Source: Aquimonas sp. (GTDB taxonomy: Bacteria > Pseudomonadota > Gammaproteobacteria > Xanthomonadales > Xanthomonadaceae). From it: DNA of 64,000 nt. The translations under genes and the position numbers were made by a program. The notes beneath the pieces were generated by a model. It did not search any database and was not told the DNA's origin. It saw nothing but the letters and a program-made list of their open reading frames with translations. Below, one piece after another: positions 48,937 through 60,460 of the stretch; positions within the stretch are counted from its first letter, which is position 1; each line of letters begins with the position of its first letter. The stretch spans positions 84,662 through 148,661 of the forward strand of contig JAKOMQ010000006.1 in NCBI GenBank assembly GCA_022241605.1, in the 5' to 3' direction.

Positions 48937-49044
48937 GACGGGTTCCTGTGCTGCAATGCGGCAGCACTCGATCATGCCACACGCGCTCGCGGGACCCGTG
49001 CAGACCCAGGCATGGATCCAAACCGTCACACGCCCTGCGCCGCC

Positions 49045-49554
49045 TCAGCGTGCCCCGCCGCGAAGCCCCGCCCACAGTGCACCTGCCCCGAGGCCGATGA
49101 ACCACGCAAGCGTCCAAGCAGGCATGGAGATGCCGAGGAAGGTCCAGTCGATCTTGGCGCAGTCCCCGGATCCGGTGAACACCATCTCGGCTACCCGGCG
49201 AAGCGGGAAATTGCCGACCATATAGCTCAGCTCCATGCCACCGCAGCTGGGCACATCACCCGCCGGCAGCGTCTGCATGCGTACGTGCCAGCCGGCGATG
49301 CCCGCCCCCACCGCCGCAGCAAGCCCCACCAGACCGGCATTGAGACGGCGCAGCCAGACCGGCCGCGGACCAAACACGGCGCCGGACAGGAAGAACACGG
49401 CCATCACAACGAAAGCAATGCGCTGCAGGATGCACAGCGGACAAGGCAGCATCAGCATGCCGTGCTCGACATAGAGCGCATATCCGAGCAAACCGGCGCA
49501 GAGCAAAAACCCGGTGAGGTACTGCGCGCGGAAACTCCAGCTGAAGGGATTCAT
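49045..49554 (-). CDS. dsbB: Disulfide bond formation protein DsbB
   Basis: A 169-aa four-helix inner-membrane protein that reoxidises DsbA and passes electrons to quinones. Both periplasmic cysteine pairs are visible: Cys38-Pro-Leu-Cys41 (LPCPLCILQR) and Cys104/Cys132. The ATG at 49554 (MNPFSWSFRAQYL) starts just before the first helix. No dsbA is in the window. Confidence 0.95.
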   Translation of the reverse strand: MNPFSWSFRAQYLTGFLLCAGLLGYALYVEHGMLMLPCPLCILQRIAFVVMAVFFLSGAVFGPRPVWLRRLNAGLVGLAAAVGAGIAGWHVRMQTLPAGDVPSCGGMELSYMVGNFPLRRVAEMVFTGSGDCAKIDWTFLGISMPAWTLAWFIGLGAGALWAGLRGGAR

Positions 49555-49691
49555 CGGATCGGACTCTCTTGGTGGCTGAATGGCGCGCTCGCCGCGGAAG
49601 AGCATCGACTGTCGATGCATGCGCCCCAGGCCAACAAGGACCCGTGCACCGGCCGCAGGTTCCCGCCCGCGGAAGCTTCAATGCAGCAAAA

Positions 49692-49722
49692 GCAAAAGCC
49701 CCGGCTTGGCCGGGGCTTTTGC
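49692..49722 (-). terminator. Terminator of the ribosomal protein superoperon
   Basis: A 14-bp perfect stem (GCAAAAGCCCCGGC with its complement) around a 3-nt loop, with T4GCT4 on the minus strand, lies 20 bp after the rplQ stop. Confidence 0.95.
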
Positions 49723-49741
49723 TGGAATCACGAGACGAAGA

Positions 49742-50137
49742 TTACTCGGCGACTTCGTCAGCTGCGGACTCGGCAAGCTGCGGGCGGTCGACGAGCTCGA
49801 CATAGGCCATCGGAGCGCTGTCGCCAGCGCGGAATCCGCACTTGAGCAGGCGCAGGTAGCCGCCGGGACGCGAGACATAGCGCGGGCCGATCTCGACGAA
49901 GAGCTTGCCGACCGCGACCTTGTCGCGCAGGCGGGCAAACGCAAGGCGCCGGTTTGCGACGCTGTCAATCTTGGCAAGCGTGATCAGAGGCTCCGCAACG
50001 CGGCGCAGCTCCTTTGCCTTGGGCAGGGTGGTGCGGATCAACTCGTGCTTGATCAGGGAAGCAGCCATGTTGCGGAACATGGCTTCGCGATGGGCGCTGT
50101 CGCGGTTCAACTTGCGGCCCGATTTCTGGTGGCGCAT
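49742..50137 (-). CDS. rplQ: 50S ribosomal protein L17
   Basis: A 131-aa protein, [20 protein letters not shown] being the family opening. It is the last gene of the alpha operon, 144 bp after rpoA, and followed by the strong terminator. The tail after about residue 118 is acidic, as in relatives. Confidence 0.98.
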   Translation of the reverse strand: MRHQKSGRKLNRDSAHREAMFRNMAASLIKHELIRTTLPKAKELRRVAEPLITLAKIDSVANRRLAFARLRDKVAVGKLFVEIGPRYVSRPGGYLRLLKCGFRAGDSAPMAYVELVDRPQLAESAADEVAE

Positions 50138-50281
50138 GGACTGGATTCCTTAAGAATGCTGACACTGCTGGATTTCGCTGTCGCCATCCTGGCGTTGCCA
50201 CTGCGGACTGCGGATGGTCCTGACCGGCCCTCCATGGCCGATCGTCCGAGGGCCTTGGGCCCATCGGAAAATGCTGTCTGC

Positions 50282-51277
50282 TCAGCCGAGCATGCCTTGC
50301 TGGAGACCAGCAGGCGGCCAATTCTCGAGCTTCATACCGAGCGAAAGACCACGCTGGGCGAGGACCTCCTTGATCTCGGTCAGAGACTTCTTGCCGAGAT
50401 TGGGCGTCTTCAGAAGCTCGACCTCGGTGCGCTGGATCAGGTCACCGATGTAGTAGATGTTCTCGGCCTTGAGCCAGTTGGCCGAACGCACCGTCAGTTC
50501 GAGATCGTCGATCGGGCGCAACAGAATTGGATCGACGCCTGTAGCCACCTGCTTGGACTCGCCGCGCTGGCGCTGGGTGAAATCCCCGAACACCGACAGC
50601 TGGTCCGCCAGAATATCAGCGGCGGTGCGGACAGCGTCCTCAGCATCGATGGTGCCGTTGGTCTCGATGTCGAGGACCAACTTGTCGAGGTTGGTACGCT
50701 GCTCGACACGGGCGCTCTCGACCGCAAAGGCCACGCGGCGGACAGGCGAGAAAGACGCATCAAGCATCAGTCGACCGATCGCGCGCGACTCCTCGTCAGG
50801 CCTGCGCCGCGCCGAAGCCGGCTGGTAGCCCAGCCCGCGCTCGACCTTGAGGCGCATGCTGAAAGCCACGTCCTTTGTCAGGTTGCAGATCACGTGTTCC
50901 GGGTTGACGATCTCGACGTTGTGGTCGGTGCGAATATCGCCCGCCAGCACCACACCCGCACCCTGCTTGCTCAGAGTGAGTGTGGATTGATCAACGTTGT
51001 GCATGCGCAGCGCGACGTCCTTGAGGTTCAGCAGGATCTCAAGGACATCCTCCTGGATGCCTTCAACCGTCGTGTACTCATGCAACACGCCGTCGATCTC
51101 GACCTCGGTAATGGCAAAACCCGGGATCGACGACAGCAGTACGCGGCGAAGGGCGTTGCCGAGCGTATGGCCGTAACCACGCTCCAGCGGTTCTACAACC
51201 ACCTTTGCGCGGTTCGGGGCAATGCGTTCGATGCCGATGCCGCGCGGACGCAGCACCTGGGTGGCGGAAACGGACAT
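50282..51277 (-). CDS. rpoA: RNA polymerase subunit alpha
   Basis: A 331-aa subunit that dimerises to start polymerase assembly. N-terminal domain (about residues 1-232) with [20 protein letters not shown], a linker, and the C-terminal domain with [29 protein letters not shown], which contacts UP elements and activators. It sits between rpsD and rplQ. Confidence 0.99.
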   Translation of the reverse strand: MSVSATQVLRPRGIGIERIAPNRAKVVVEPLERGYGHTLGNALRRVLLSSIPGFAITEVEIDGVLHEYTTVEGIQEDVLEILLNLKDVALRMHNVDQSTLTLSKQGAGVVLAGDIRTDHNVEIVNPEHVICNLTKDVAFSMRLKVERGLGYQPASARRRPDEESRAIGRLMLDASFSPVRRVAFAVESARVEQRTNLDKLVLDIETNGTIDAEDAVRTAADILADQLSVFGDFTQRQRGESKQVATGVDPILLRPIDDLELTVRSANWLKAENIYYIGDLIQRTEVELLKTPNLGKKSLTEIKEVLAQRGLSLGMKLENWPPAGLQQGMLG

Positions 51278-51295
51278 TCGGCAATTCTCCTGGGA

Positions 51296-51922
51296 TTACT
51301 TCGAGTACAGCTCAACGATCAGATTCTCGTTGATGTCCGAGGGCAGATCCGCACGCTCCGGAACCGCCTTGAACACGCCGCTGAACTTCTTGCTGTCGAC
51401 GTCGATCCAGTTCGGAACGAGGTCCATCTGCTGGGCCAGTGCGCTGGCCTCCTGCACGCGCAGCTGACGCTGGGCACGCTCTGTGAGTGCAACCGCATCA
51501 CCCGGCTTGATCTGGAAGGAAGCCAGGTTCACCGGCTTTCCATTCACAAGAACACCGCAATGACTGACCAACTGGCGGGCCTGCGGACGGGTGACAGCGA
51601 ACCCCATCCGGTAGACCACGTTATCGAGGCGGGACTCCAGGATCTGGAGCAGGTTCTCACCGGTGTTGCCGCGGCGGTTGGATGCCTTGCGGTAGACGTT
51701 GCGGAACTGACGCTCCAGCAGGCCATAGATGCGCTTGACCTTCTGCTTCTCGCGCAGCTGAACCGCGTAGTCGGAAAGCCGACCCTTACGGGCGGCGCCG
51801 TGCTGGCCGGGCTTTTGCTCCAGCTTGCACTTCGAGTCGAGCGCGCGCGCGGGGCTCTTGAGACTGAGGTCTGCACCCTCGCGACGGGCGAGCTTACAGG
51901 TGGGGCCGATGTAACGTGCCAT
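51296..51922 (-). CDS. rpsD: 30S ribosomal protein S4
   Basis: A 208-aa primary 16S rRNA binder, opening [19 protein letters not shown], with the S4 domain ([21 protein letters not shown]). In enteric bacteria S4 represses the alpha operon. It lies between rpsK and rpoA. Confidence 0.99.
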   Translation of the reverse strand: MARYIGPTCKLARREGADLSLKSPARALDSKCKLEQKPGQHGAARKGRLSDYAVQLREKQKVKRIYGLLERQFRNVYRKASNRRGNTGENLLQILESRLDNVVYRMGFAVTRPQARQLVSHCGVLVNGKPVNLASFQIKPGDAVALTERAQRQLRVQEASALAQQMDLVPNWIDVDSKKFSGVFKAVPERADLPSDINENLIVELYSK

Positions 51923-51947
51923 GATTTAGGACTCCTGGGGCTGTGCG

Positions 51948-52340
51948 TCAGACGCGCCGCTTTTTGGGCGGACGACAGCCGTTGTGCGGGATCGGGGTAA
52001 CGTCGATGATGTTGGTGACCTTGTAGCCCACCGCGTTCAGCGAACGCACCGACGATTCGCGGCCTGGGCCGGGGCCCTTGATCCGTACTTCCAGGGTCTT
52101 CAAGCCGTACTCGAGTGCAGCACGACCGGCCTTTTCCGCCGCCACCTGCGCCGCGAACGGAGTCGACTTTCGCGAACCGCGGAATCCGGCGCCGCCAGAA
52201 GTCGCCCAGCTCAGTGCGTTGCCCTGGCGGTCCGTGATGGTGATGATGGTGTTGTTGAAAGACGCGTGGACATGGGCGATGCCGTCCGTGACGACGCGGC
52301 GAATCTTCTTCTTGCCCTTCTGGGCAGCCTGCTTGCTCAT
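51948..52340 (-). CDS. rpsK: 30S ribosomal protein S11
   Basis: A 130-aa platform protein; [20 protein letters not shown] and the basic C-terminus [13 protein letters not shown] are diagnostic. Nine bases after rpsM. Confidence 0.99.
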   Translation of the reverse strand: MSKQAAQKGKKKIRRVVTDGIAHVHASFNNTIITITDRQGNALSWATSGGAGFRGSRKSTPFAAQVAAEKAGRAALEYGLKTLEVRIKGPGPGRESSVRSLNAVGYKVTNIIDVTPIPHNGCRPPKKRRV

Positions 52341-52349
52341 GACCGGTCC

Positions 52350-52706
52350 TTACCTTTTGATCTGCTTGCGCGGGCCCTTGCGGGTACGCGCGTTGGTCCG
52401 CGTCCGCTGGCCGCGCATGGGAAGGCCGCGGCGATGGCGCAGGCCCCGGTAGCAACCCAGATCCATCAGGCGCTTGATACTCATGCCAACTTCGCGGCGC
52501 AGGTCGCCTTCCACGATGAATTTGGCAACCTCGGCGCGAAGACGCTCGATCTCGGCTTCGGTCAGGTCCTTGATCTTGGTATTGGAGACCACGGTGGCGG
52601 TCTCGCAGATCTTCTTCGATCGGGTACGGCCGATCCCGTAAATGCTCTGAAGCCCCACCCAGACATGTTTCTGGACGGGAAGGTTTACACCCGCGATGCG
52701 CGCCAT
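52350..52706 (-). CDS. rpsM: 30S ribosomal protein S13
   Basis: A 118-aa head protein that contacts the P-site tRNA. ATG 52706 ([17 protein letters not shown]) has GGAG upstream; the frame open further upstream is leader sequence. It contains [22 protein letters not shown]. It is the first gene of the alpha operon. Confidence 0.99.
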   Translation of the reverse strand: MARIAGVNLPVQKHVWVGLQSIYGIGRTRSKKICETATVVSNTKIKDLTEAEIERLRAEVAKFIVEGDLRREVGMSIKRLMDLGCYRGLRHRRGLPMRGQRTRTNARTRKGPRKQIKR

Positions 52707-52888
52707 GAGGCGATCTCCAACAAGGTTTCGCAGTGAATCGGAAAGTATACGGTGGCTTCGAGGACAATGGTAGTCCCAGGGTGCCAATACAACGGCACCC
52801 CTGAGGGCACGGGGAGATGGTGCCCGTGCTCCGGCGTTGTTGGTTCACGCGACCCGGAGCCAGCGGCACCGGGTCGAGATGGGTCCAA
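52707..52888 (-). promoter_or_regulatory. secY-rpsM spacer: candidate alpha-operon leader, no rpmJ
   Basis: Two hairpins lie here: 52779-52800 (GGGTGCC/GGCACCC) and 52807-52829 (GCACGGG/CCCGTGC). A -10-like TATACT (52749-52744) lacks a convincing -35. The L36 gene (rpmJ), often found at this point, is not encoded. The hairpins may end the spc transcript or bind S4; neither role is proven. Confidence 0.5.
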
Positions 52889-54256
52889 CTACCCGCGCGA
52901 GAAGCCGGCGCGCGGGCCGCCCTTCAGATTGGCCTTCTTCAACAGGCTGTCATACTGATGCGACATCAGATGCGCCTGAATCTGGGCCATGAAATCCATG
53001 ACGACGACCACGACGATCAGCAGCGAGGTGCCGCCGAACAGGTTGGCCACTTGCGGGGGCAGGTTCGCGCCGATTCGCATGAACTCGGGCAACAAGCAGA
53101 CCGCGACAAGATAGATCGAACCGGCCAAGGTCAGCCGCGTCAGCACGCCGTCCACGTAATCGGCCGTTGCCTTGCCTGGCCTGATGCCCGGGATCAGGGC
53201 ACCCGACTTCTTCAAATTCTCCGCCGTTTCCTGCGAGTTGAAAACCAGGGCGGTATAGAAGAACGCGAAACCCATGATCAATGCGCCGTACAACACCATG
53301 TAGAGCGGCTGGCCGGGTGAAAGAGCTTGCGACAGATCAGTCAACCAACCAACGCTGCCCGCTTCACCGAACCAGGTCGCTGCGGTACCTGGAAACAGGA
53401 TGATGCTGGAGGCGAAGATCGCAGGGATCACGCCGGCCATGTTGAGCTTCAGCGGCAGATGTGAGCTCTGGTTCATGTAGGCCTGGCGTCCGCCCTGCCT
53501 GCGGGCGTAGTTGACCGTGATTCGCCGCTGTCCGCGCTCAACGAAGACGACAAAAGCGGTAATGCCAAGCGCCACGGCAAAGAGCACGATCACGGTCAAC
53601 GGGTTCATCTCGCCCTGGGCAACCTGCCCGAGCGTGGTAATCACCGCGCCAGGAAGGGTCGAAACGATGCCTGCAAAGATGATGAGAGAGATACCGTTTC
53701 CGACGCCACGCTCCGTCACCTGCTCACCGAGCCACATCAGGAACAGGGTGCCGGCAGTCAAGGAAACAACTGCTGTGAAGATAAACCCCGGGCCAGGATT
53801 GAAAACGACGGGGCCAATCGAGCTGACCTGCCCCTGCAGCATCAGCGCAATTCCGAACGCCTGGAACACCGCCAACAGAACGGTACCGATGCGCGTGTAT
53901 TGCGTAATCTTGCGCCGACCGCTCTCACCTTCCTTACGGAGCTGCTGGAGCGTGGGGAAAATCTGGGAGGACAGCTGGACGATGATCGACGCCGAGATGT
54001 AAGGCATCACGTTCAGGGCAAACACGCTCATTCGCTCGAGCGCACCGCCAGAGAACAGATTGAACATCTGGACTACGCCACCCTGACCTTCGAACAGCGA
54101 GGTCATCGCATCAGGGTTTACGCCCGGCACCGGGACGAAGGTGCCGAACCGGTAGACGATCAACGCACCCAGCACGAACAGCAGCCGCTGACGCAGCTCG
54201 GTCAGCTTGCCAAGAGCGGCGAGGCCGCTTGCACCCGCGATGCCGGACTGGGCCAC
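52889..54256 (-). CDS. secY: Protein translocase subunit SecY
   Basis: A 455-aa channel subunit with ten membrane helices. [20 protein letters not shown] near the plug and the loop [21 protein letters not shown] are conserved. GTG start at 54256 is three bases after the rplO stop, with GGTGGAG as ribosome site. Last gene of the spc block. Confidence 0.98.
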   Translation of the reverse strand: MAQSGIAGASGLAALGKLTELRQRLLFVLGALIVYRFGTFVPVPGVNPDAMTSLFEGQGGVVQMFNLFSGGALERMSVFALNVMPYISASIIVQLSSQIFPTLQQLRKEGESGRRKITQYTRIGTVLLAVFQAFGIALMLQGQVSSIGPVVFNPGPGFIFTAVVSLTAGTLFLMWLGEQVTERGVGNGISLIIFAGIVSTLPGAVITTLGQVAQGEMNPLTVIVLFAVALGITAFVVFVERGQRRITVNYARRQGGRQAYMNQSSHLPLKLNMAGVIPAIFASSIILFPGTAATWFGEAGSVGWLTDLSQALSPGQPLYMVLYGALIMGFAFFYTALVFNSQETAENLKKSGALIPGIRPGKATADYVDGVLTRLTLAGSIYLVAVCLLPEFMRIGANLPPQVANLFGGTSLLIVVVVVMDFMAQIQAHLMSHQYDSLLKKANLKGGPRAGFSRG

Positions 54257-54259
54257 GAC

Positions 54260-54694
54260 TTACTCCACCGAACCGCCGGCTGCCTCGATGGCAGCCTTCG
54301 CACCCGCAGTCGCCGAAAGACCACGAATGGTGACCTTCCGGGAAAGATCGCCCTTCTTGACAATCTTGGCAGTGCGAGCAGCCGTCGAAACCAGCTTGGC
54401 AGCCTGCAGGGCAGGAAAATCAATCACATCGCCGTCGATCAGGGCCAGCTGATAAAGGAACACCTGGGCGACATCGTCCTTCATCTTGGAGCGGAAGCCG
54501 ACCTTGGGCAGACGGCGCTGAAGGGGCATCTGACCACCTTCGAAGCCGGCCTTGACCTTACCCTTGCCGGTGCGTGCGAACTGACCCTTGTGGCCGCGAC
54601 CGCAGGTCTTGCCGAGCCCGGAGCCGATACCCCGACCGACGCGCACACGCTCTTTGCGGGCGCCGTCGGCAGGCTTGAGAGAATTGAGACGCAT
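54260..54694 (-). CDS. rplO: 50S ribosomal protein L15
   Basis: A 144-aa protein, [22 protein letters not shown] then [14 protein letters not shown], the usual glycine-rich N-terminus. It lies between rpmD and secY. Confidence 0.99.
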   Translation of the reverse strand: MRLNSLKPADGARKERVRVGRGIGSGLGKTCGRGHKGQFARTGKGKVKAGFEGGQMPLQRRLPKVGFRSKMKDDVAQVFLYQLALIDGDVIDFPALQAAKLVSTAARTAKIVKKGDLSRKVTIRGLSATAGAKAAIEAAGGSVE

Positions 54695-54718
54695 GGTAAA
54701 TCTCCTTGGCCGGACCGC

Positions 54719-54904
54719 TTACTGCTCGACGCGGACCAGGTAATACACGGTGTTGATCAGGCCCCGCACGCAGGGGTTGTCCGGCAATTCGCGAACGTCG
54801 TTGATCTTGCGGAGCCCAAGTGCCTTCACCGACAGGCGATGACGAGCCTGGGTCCCGCGAAGGCCCTTGACCAAACGAACCTTGACGGTCTTTTCGTTAG
54901 CCAT
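54719..54904 (-). CDS. rpmD: 50S ribosomal protein L30
   Basis: A 61-aa protein ([20 protein letters not shown]). ATG 54904 overlaps the last eight bases of rpsE, so translation is coupled. The longer open frame upstream is rpsE sequence in another frame. Confidence 0.98.
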   Translation of the reverse strand: MANEKTVKVRLVKGLRGTQARHRLSVKALGLRKINDVRELPDNPCVRGLINTVYYLVRVEQ

Positions 54905-55403
54905 GGCTGATCTCCTCCAGCTTCTTGCCGCGCTTGGCTGCGATCTTCGAGGGGGAGTGCATTGCCTGCAGGCCCTTGATGGTGGCGCGAACCAGATTGA
55001 TGGGGTTACGCGAACCCACGGCCTTGGCAAGGATGTTCTTCACGCCAGCCGCTTCGAGGACAGCGCGCATGGCGCCGCCAGCGATAACGCCGGTACCCTC
55101 GGACGCCGGCTGCATGTACACACGCGCCGCGCCATGGTTGGCCTTGACCGGGTACCACACGGTACCGCCGTTCAGCTCGACGGATACCATGGCCTTACGG
55201 GCGTACTCCATGGACTTCTGAATGGCGACCGGCACCTCACGGGCCTTGCCATAGCCGAAGCCGACGCGGCCGGCACCATCACCCACCACCGTCAAAGCGG
55301 TGAAAGTGAACTGGCGACCGCCCTTGACCGTCTTGGAGACGCGATTGACGGCCACAAGCTTTTCCAGCATGCCGTCGCTGTTGTCACGATCGTTCGAGCT
55401 CAT
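54897..55403 (-). CDS. rpsE: 30S ribosomal protein S5
   Basis: A 168-aa accuracy-related protein. S5 double-stranded RNA domain ([31 protein letters not shown]) followed by the C-domain ([20 protein letters not shown]). ATG 55403 (MSSNDRDN) was chosen over an ATG nine codons upstream. Confidence 0.98.
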   Translation of the reverse strand: MSSNDRDNSDGMLEKLVAVNRVSKTVKGGRQFTFTALTVVGDGAGRVGFGYGKAREVPVAIQKSMEYARKAMVSVELNGGTVWYPVKANHGAARVYMQPASEGTGVIAGGAMRAVLEAAGVKNILAKAVGSRNPINLVRATIKGLQAMHSPSKIAAKRGKKLEEISHG

Positions 55404-55477
55404 CTGCAATCTCTCGGAGTTACGACCCATCGGGTCGCTTGTAGTTGTATTGGATCAGGACCGAGGCCAGGCCTCGA

Positions 55478-55831
55478 TCAGAACTTCAGACCACCTTCAC
55501 GCGCGGCATCCGCCAGGACCTGAATACGGCCGTGGTAGCGGAAACCCGAGCGATCAAACGCAACTTTCTCAACACCCGCGGCCAAGGCACGCTCGGCGAT
55601 CACGCGCCCCACTTTGGCGGCCGCATCCTTGTTCTTGCTGCCGGAGAGACCCTCACGCACCGAAGCCTCGGTGGTTGAGGCCGCAGCCAGCACCTTGCTG
55701 CCATCGGCAGTGAACAGCTGAGCGTAGATATGCTGCCCGGAACGCGCCACCGAAAGCCGGGCGACGCCAAGTTCGCGAATGTGTGAGCGCGTGGTTTTGG
55801 CACGGCGCAGTCGAGCAATTTTCTTTTCCAT
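55478..55831 (-). CDS. rplR: 50S ribosomal protein L18
   Basis: A 117-aa 5S rRNA-binding protein with [13 protein letters not shown] and the family ending [28 protein letters not shown]. It lies 74 bp before rpsE and 51 bp after rplF. Confidence 0.99.
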   Translation of the reverse strand: MEKKIARLRRAKTTRSHIRELGVARLSVARSGQHIYAQLFTADGSKVLAAASTTEASVREGLSGSKNKDAAAKVGRVIAERALAAGVEKVAFDRSGFRYHGRIQVLADAAREGGLKF

Positions 55832-55882
55832 GGGACTGTCCTTGAAAGCGGAAGACGAATAGTGGACGGCCGTTTGACCGCA

Positions 55883-56410
55883 TTACGCCTTCTTGGCTTC
55901 CTTCATCACGATCTTCTCGCCGGCATACCGCACGCCCTTGCCCTTGTAAGGCTCCGGCGGACGGAAAGCGCGGATCTTGGCGGCAACCTGACCCACCACC
56001 TGCTTGTCGGCGCCCTTGATCAAGATTTCGGTCTGAGTGGGAACCTCGATGGTGATCCCATCCGGCGCACTGAACACGACAGGGTGGGAGAAACCGAGGC
56101 TCAGGTTCAGGTCGCGACCCTGCACGGCGGCGCGGTAGCCGACGCCCACCAGCTCGAGCTTCCGGGTGTATCCCTCGGAAACGCCGGTGATCATATTGGC
56201 CAGGAGAGCGCGGAAGGTGCCGGTCAGGGCGACCAGATCATCATTGGCGGCGCTCAAGCGCAGCTCGGCGCCCTCCATTTCAACGTCGACGCCGGCAGGG
56301 CGAACGACGCTGAGATCGCCTTTGGGGCCCTTCACCGAAAAGGCTTGGTCAGTCTGGCTGAACTCGACCCCGGCGGGCAGTGCGATTGGCTTTTTGGCAA
56401 CGCGTGACAT
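55883..56410 (-). CDS. rplF: 50S ribosomal protein L6
   Basis: A 175-aa protein made of two L6 folds, opening [16 protein letters not shown] and ending in [17 protein letters not shown], the L6 signature region. Confidence 0.99.
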   Translation of the reverse strand: MSRVAKKPIALPAGVEFSQTDQAFSVKGPKGDLSVVRPAGVDVEMEGAELRLSAANDDLVALTGTFRALLANMITGVSEGYTRKLELVGVGYRAAVQGRDLNLSLGFSHPVVFSAPDGITIEVPTQTEILIKGADKQVVGQVAAKIRAFRPPEPYKGKGVRYAGEKIVMKEAKKA

Positions 56411-56424
56411 AGTTCGGAATCCTC

Positions 56425-56820
56425 TTAGGCGACCAGACCCAGGACCTCGCCGCCAAGGCCTTCAGCCCGAGCCTGCGAATCAGTCATGATGCCCTTGGAG
56501 GTGGAAACAATGGCGATGCCAAGCCCGCCCAGAACCCTGGGAAGCGCAGCCTTGCCGCGATACTGGCGCAGACCGGAGCGTGAGAAGCGCTCGAGCTTCT
56601 CGATGACCGGCTTGCCCATGTAGTACTTGAGTGCGATTTCCAGCACGGGCTTCTTGTCGGCCTCGACAACCTGTATATCTCCGATGTAACCCTCGTTCTT
56701 CAGCAGACCGGCAATCGCCAGCTTCAGCTTGGAGGAGGGCATCCGGACGGACTTCTTGCCGACAGCGGCCGCATTGCGAATGCGGACGAACATATCGGCG
56801 ATGGGATCAGTCATGCTCAT
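56425..56820 (-). CDS. rpsH: 30S ribosomal protein S8
   Basis: A 131-aa 16S rRNA binder that in E. coli also represses the spc operon. [15 protein letters not shown] and [13 protein letters not shown] are the family ends. Two ATGs are close; 56820 has AAGGA at better spacing than 56814. Confidence 0.98.
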   Translation of the reverse strand: MSMTDPIADMFVRIRNAAAVGKKSVRMPSSKLKLAIAGLLKNEGYIGDIQVVEADKKPVLEIALKYYMGKPVIEKLERFSRSGLRQYRGKAALPRVLGGLGIAIVSTSKGIMTDSQARAEGLGGEVLGLVA

Positions 56821-56931
56821 GGGTACATCCTTGAGTTAGCACCGATATCCGCTTTCGCGAATCGATTGGAAAAGGCGAACGCCCAGGTCGAAGCCCGGGC
56901 GGCCCGCCAGTGTATCGCGCTGGATAAAGCT

Positions 56932-57237
56932 TTACCAGCTGGCCTTGCGCAGGCCCGGCACATCGCCGCGCATCGTCGCCTCGCGGAGCTTGTTACGCCC
57001 CAGGCCGAACTTGCGGTAGACACCACGAGGGCGACCAGACAGCTCGCAGCGGTTGCGCTGGCGACACGGGCTCGCGTCGCGGGGCAGTTTCTGCAGCTTG
57101 GTCTGGGCGTCGGCCCGATCCTCGTAGGAGGACTTCGGGTTCGAGATGATCGCCTTGAGCTCAGCGCGCTTGACCGAATGCTTGGCAGCGATCTTGGCCC
57201 GCTTGACCTCGCGGTTGATCATGGAAGTCTTGGCCAT
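56932..57237 (-). CDS. rpsN: 30S ribosomal protein S14
   Basis: A 101-aa protein of the long, zinc-free class: [15 protein letters not shown] start and [20 protein letters not shown] core. A 111-bp gap separates it from rpsH. Confidence 0.99.
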   Translation of the reverse strand: MAKTSMINREVKRAKIAAKHSVKRAELKAIISNPKSSYEDRADAQTKLQKLPRDASPCRQRNRCELSGRPRGVYRKFGLGRNKLREATMRGDVPGLRKASW

Positions 57238-57254
57238 GTCTTTGTCCTTCGGGA

Positions 57255-57797
57255 TCAGTTACGGAACGGGAAACGGAACGCTTCGAGCAAAGCCTTGGCT
57301 TCGGCGTCTGTCTTTGCAGTGGTGGTGATGGCGATATCCATTCCGCGGATGGCATCAACCTGGTCGAAGTCGATCTCAGGGAAGATGATCTGCTCCTTCA
57401 CACCCATATTGAAGTTGCCGCGACCATCGAAGGACCGACCCGAAACGCCGCGGAAATCACGCACGCGCGGCAGCGAGATGTTTACGAAACGGTCGAAGAA
57501 CTCGTACATACGGGCGCGGCGCAAGGTGACCTTGCAGCCAATCGGCCAGCCGTCGCGGATCTTGAAGCTCGCAACCGAAACGCGAGCCTTCGTGGTGACC
57601 GGCTTCTGGCCGGAAACCTTGGCCATCTCAGCCACCGCATTTTCCAGGATCTTCTTGTTGCCGACCGCCTCACCTACGCCCATGTTCAGCGTGATCTTGG
57701 ACAGACGCGGGACCTGCATAACGTTGGCGTAGCCAAAGCGCTCCATCATCTTGGGGATGACTTGGTCCTTGTAGAACTTTTCAAGCCGAATGCTCAT
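57255..57797 (-). CDS. rplE: 50S ribosomal protein L5
   Basis: A 180-aa 5S rRNA-binding protein; [20 protein letters not shown] and [21 protein letters not shown] are diagnostic. Confidence 0.99.
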   Translation of the reverse strand: MSIRLEKFYKDQVIPKMMERFGYANVMQVPRLSKITLNMGVGEAVGNKKILENAVAEMAKVSGQKPVTTKARVSVASFKIRDGWPIGCKVTLRRARMYEFFDRFVNISLPRVRDFRGVSGRSFDGRGNFNMGVKEQIIFPEIDFDQVDAIRGMDIAITTTAKTDAEAKALLEAFRFPFRN

Positions 57798-57807
57798 CTC
57801 TCATTCC

Positions 57808-58122
57808 TCAGGCGTCGACCGCCTCACCGCTGGAGCGGAACACACGCAGTTTGCGTCCATCCTCCAGCACCTTGAAGCCAACGCGGTCGCCCTTGCCCGT
57901 ACCCGGGTTGAAGACCATCACGTTGGAAATATGAATCGGCGCCTCACGCTCGATGATCCCGCCGGGCTGGCCCGCCTGAGGATTGCCCTTGGTGTGGCGC
58001 TTGATCAGATTGATGTTGGTCACGACGACGCGATCACCGACCACGCGCACAACCTCGCCCTTCTGACCCTTGTTCTTACCGGTGATCACCAGAACCTGGT
58101 CACCTTTGCGAATACGGTTCAT
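57808..58122 (-). CDS. rplX: 50S ribosomal protein L24
   Basis: A 104-aa assembly-initiator protein with a KOW motif ([22 protein letters not shown]) at its start. Confidence 0.99.
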   Translation of the reverse strand: MNRIRKGDQVLVITGKNKGQKGEVVRVVGDRVVVTNINLIKRHTKGNPQAGQPGGIIEREAPIHISNVMVFNPGTGKGDRVGFKVLEDGRKLRVFRSSGEAVDA

Positions 58123-58132
58123 GGCCTTTCCT

Positions 58133-58501
58133 TTACAGCACTTCAGGAGCCAACGAGACGATCTTCATGAACTTCTCGCCGCGCAGTTCGCGCGTGACCG
58201 GCCCAAAGATGCGGGTGCCAATCGGCTCGTGCTTGTTGTTGAGCAGCACTGCGGCGTTGCCATCAAAGCGGATCAGCGAGCCATCGGCACGCCGCACACC
58301 CTTGCGGGTGCGGACGACGACGGCGTTGTAAACCTCGCCTTTCTTGACCTTGCCGCGGGGAATGGCGTCCTTGACGGATACCTTGATAACGTCGCCGATG
58401 TGGGCGTACCGGCGCTTGGAGCCACCGAGCACCTTGATACACATCAGCTCCTTGGCGCCAGAGTTGTCGGCCGCATCAAGAAAAGATTGCATCTGAATCA
58501 T
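58133..58501 (-). CDS. rplN: 50S ribosomal protein L14
   Basis: A 122-aa protein: [20 protein letters not shown] opening and [27 protein letters not shown] ending. First gene of the spc block. Confidence 0.99.
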   Translation of the reverse strand: MIQMQSFLDAADNSGAKELMCIKVLGGSKRRYAHIGDVIKVSVKDAIPRGKVKKGEVYNAVVVRTRKGVRRADGSLIRFDGNAAVLLNNKHEPIGTRIFGPVTRELRGEKFMKIVSLAPEVL

Positions 58502-58521
58502 GGCTTATCTCCTTGAGGGGC

Positions 58522-58782
58522 TCAGGCGCCGCGACTGACGACTTGGACGACGCGCCAGGTCTTCGTCTTGGACAAAGGCCTGCACTCGACGACGCGGACC
58601 AGATCGCCTTCCTGGCAGCTGTTGTCTTCGTCATGTGCGTGCAGCTTGGAGGAGCGGCGCAGGTACTTGCCGTACAGCTCGTGCTTGACGCTGCGCTCGA
58701 CCAGGACGGTGACCGTCTTGTCCATCTTGTTGCTGACCACGCGACCTTCGACGGTGCGGGGAGTCTTGTTGTTTTCGCTCAT
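58522..58782 (-). CDS. rpsQ: 30S ribosomal protein S17
   Basis: An 86-aa OB-fold protein with [20 protein letters not shown] and [20 protein letters not shown]. It ends the S10 block. Confidence 0.99.
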   Translation of the reverse strand: MSENNKTPRTVEGRVVSNKMDKTVTVLVERSVKHELYGKYLRRSSKLHAHDEDNSCQEGDLVRVVECRPLSKTKTWRVVQVVSRGA

Positions 58783-58792
58783 GTCGGTGGCC

Positions 58793-58978
58793 TTACGCGT
58801 TGGTGCCGAGCACAGTCTTCACCCGCGCGATCTCTCGACGGACGTTGCGGATCTGATGGCTCTGGCTCAGCTGGCCGCTACCCTTCTGCATGCGAAGGTT
58901 GAACTGCTCGCGGCGCAGGTCTAGGAGGTGGGCGTTGAGTTCAGCAGCCGACTTTTGGCGGAGTTCCTTGATGTCCAT
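58793..58978 (-). CDS. rpmC: 50S ribosomal protein L29
   Basis: A 61-aa helical hairpin protein near the exit tunnel. ATG 58978 shares one base with the rplP stop (TGATG), a coupled start. The [11 protein letters not shown] signature is present. Confidence 0.98.
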   Translation of the reverse strand: MDIKELRQKSAAELNAHLLDLRREQFNLRMQKGSGQLSQSHQIRNVRREIARVKTVLGTNA

Positions 58979-59391
58979 CAACGCACCGTCCGAGTCACGA
59001 AAGTGGTTTGAACCGACAGCTTGGCAGCAGCCAAACGGAAGGCTTCGCGGGCTGTCTCTTCAGGCACGCCCTCGATTTCGTAGAGAACGCGACCAGGCTG
59101 GATCACGGCAACCCAATACTCGACGTTACCCTTGCCCGAGCCCATGCGGACCTCGATCGGCTTTTCGGTAATGGGCTTGTCCGGGAAGACTCGGATCCAA
59201 AGCTTGCCGCCGCGCTTCACGTAACGGCTGATGGTACGGCGGGCCGCCTCGATCTGACGAGCGGTGATCTGTCCGTAAGTGGTGGCCTTGAGGCCGTACT
59301 CACCGAAACTGACCTGCGCGCCATTCCAGGAGAGGCCGGTGTTCCGGCCCTTGTGTACCTTGCGGTACTTAGTTCTTTTGGGCTGCAACAT
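58978..59391 (-). CDS. rplP: 50S ribosomal protein L16
   Basis: A 137-aa protein opening [17 protein letters not shown] and containing [15 protein letters not shown]. It overlaps rpmC by one base. Confidence 0.99.
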   Translation of the reverse strand: MLQPKRTKYRKVHKGRNTGLSWNGAQVSFGEYGLKATTYGQITARQIEAARRTISRYVKRGGKLWIRVFPDKPITEKPIEVRMGSGKGNVEYWVAVIQPGRVLYEIEGVPEETAREAFRLAAAKLSVQTTFVTRTVR

Positions 59392-59403
59392 GGTTGAGGT
59401 TCC

Positions 59404-60099
59404 TTACTTGGCCTGACGTGGCGCGCGCTCGGAGCGCTGCTCTTCGGCCTTCTCCTGGCCCACCTGGGAGAAATCGAAGATCTCACCCTTGTAGATCCAG
59501 GTCTTGATCCCGATGACGCCGTAGGTGGTGTGCGCTTCGGCAAAGCCGTAATCAACATCGGCACGCAGGGTATGCAGGGGCACGCGACCTTCGCGGTACC
59601 ACTCGGAGCGGGCGATCTCGGCACCGTTGAGACGGCCGGCCACGTTGACCTTGATGCCCAGCGCGCCAAGGCGCATCGCGTTGCCGACCGCGCGCTTCAT
59701 GGCGCGGCGGAACATGATGCGGCGCTCCAGCTGCTGCGCGATCGACTCAGCAACCAGCTGCGCATCGAGCTCCGGCTTGCGGACCTCGGCAACGTTGATG
59801 TGCACCGGCACGCCCATGATCGCGGTGACGTCGCGACGGAGCTTCTCGATGTCCTCGCCCTTCTTGCCAATCACCACGCCCGGACGAGCGGTGTGAATGG
59901 TGACACGGGCGGTCTTGGCCGGACGCTCGATCTGGATGCGGGACACGCCAGCGGCGGCGAGGCGCTTGCGAAGCATCTCGCGAACCCTCAGATCCGCGGC
60001 CAGGTAGCCCGCGAACTCGCGCTTGTTGGCATACCACTTGGAATTCCAGTCCTTGGAGATACCAAGGCGGATTCCGATCGGATGAACTTTATGACCCAT
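59404..60099 (-). CDS. rpsC: 30S ribosomal protein S3
   Basis: A 231-aa mRNA-entry protein with a KH domain ([20 protein letters not shown]) and the S3 C-terminal domain ([23 protein letters not shown]). Confidence 0.99.
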   Translation of the reverse strand: MGHKVHPIGIRLGISKDWNSKWYANKREFAGYLAADLRVREMLRKRLAAAGVSRIQIERPAKTARVTIHTARPGVVIGKKGEDIEKLRRDVTAIMGVPVHINVAEVRKPELDAQLVAESIAQQLERRIMFRRAMKRAVGNAMRLGALGIKVNVAGRLNGAEIARSEWYREGRVPLHTLRADVDYGFAEAHTTYGVIGIKTWIYKGEIFDFSQVGQEKAEEQRSERAPRQAK

Positions 60100-60112
60100 C
60101 TTGCGTCCCCGG

Positions 60113-60448
60113 TTACTGGCCGTTGCCCACGACCACAGTGATGTGGCTGGTGCGTTTCAGAATGCGAGCACCCCGGCCCTTGGCGCGGGCGTGGAAGCGC
60201 TTCATCGTCGGACCTTCGTCCACGAAGATACGCGCTACGGTGAGCTCGTCGACATCAGCACCGTCGTTGTTCTCGGCATTGGCAACCGCGGAGAGCAGGA
60301 CCTTGCGGACGATGTGGGCAGCCTTTTTCTCACTGAACTTCAGGAGATTTTCGGCGCGATCCACCGGAAGACCGCGAACCTGGTCAGCGACCAGACGGAC
60401 CTTCTGGGCGGAGATCCGGGCACCGCGGAGGATGGCTTTGGTTTCCAT
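60113..60448 (-). CDS. rplV: 50S ribosomal protein L22
   Basis: A 111-aa protein reaching into the exit tunnel; [19 protein letters not shown] and [20 protein letters not shown] are the family marks. Confidence 0.99.
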   Translation of the reverse strand: METKAILRGARISAQKVRLVADQVRGLPVDRAENLLKFSEKKAAHIVRKVLLSAVANAENNDGADVDELTVARIFVDEGPTMKRFHARAKGRGARILKRTSHITVVVGNGQ

Positions 60449-60460
60449 TGCAATCTCTCC

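Noticed and set aside
49580..52000. An 806-codon plus-strand open frame across rplQ, rpoA and rpsD
   Set aside because: It crosses several essential genes and their gaps in antisense, so it is a codon-bias artefact.
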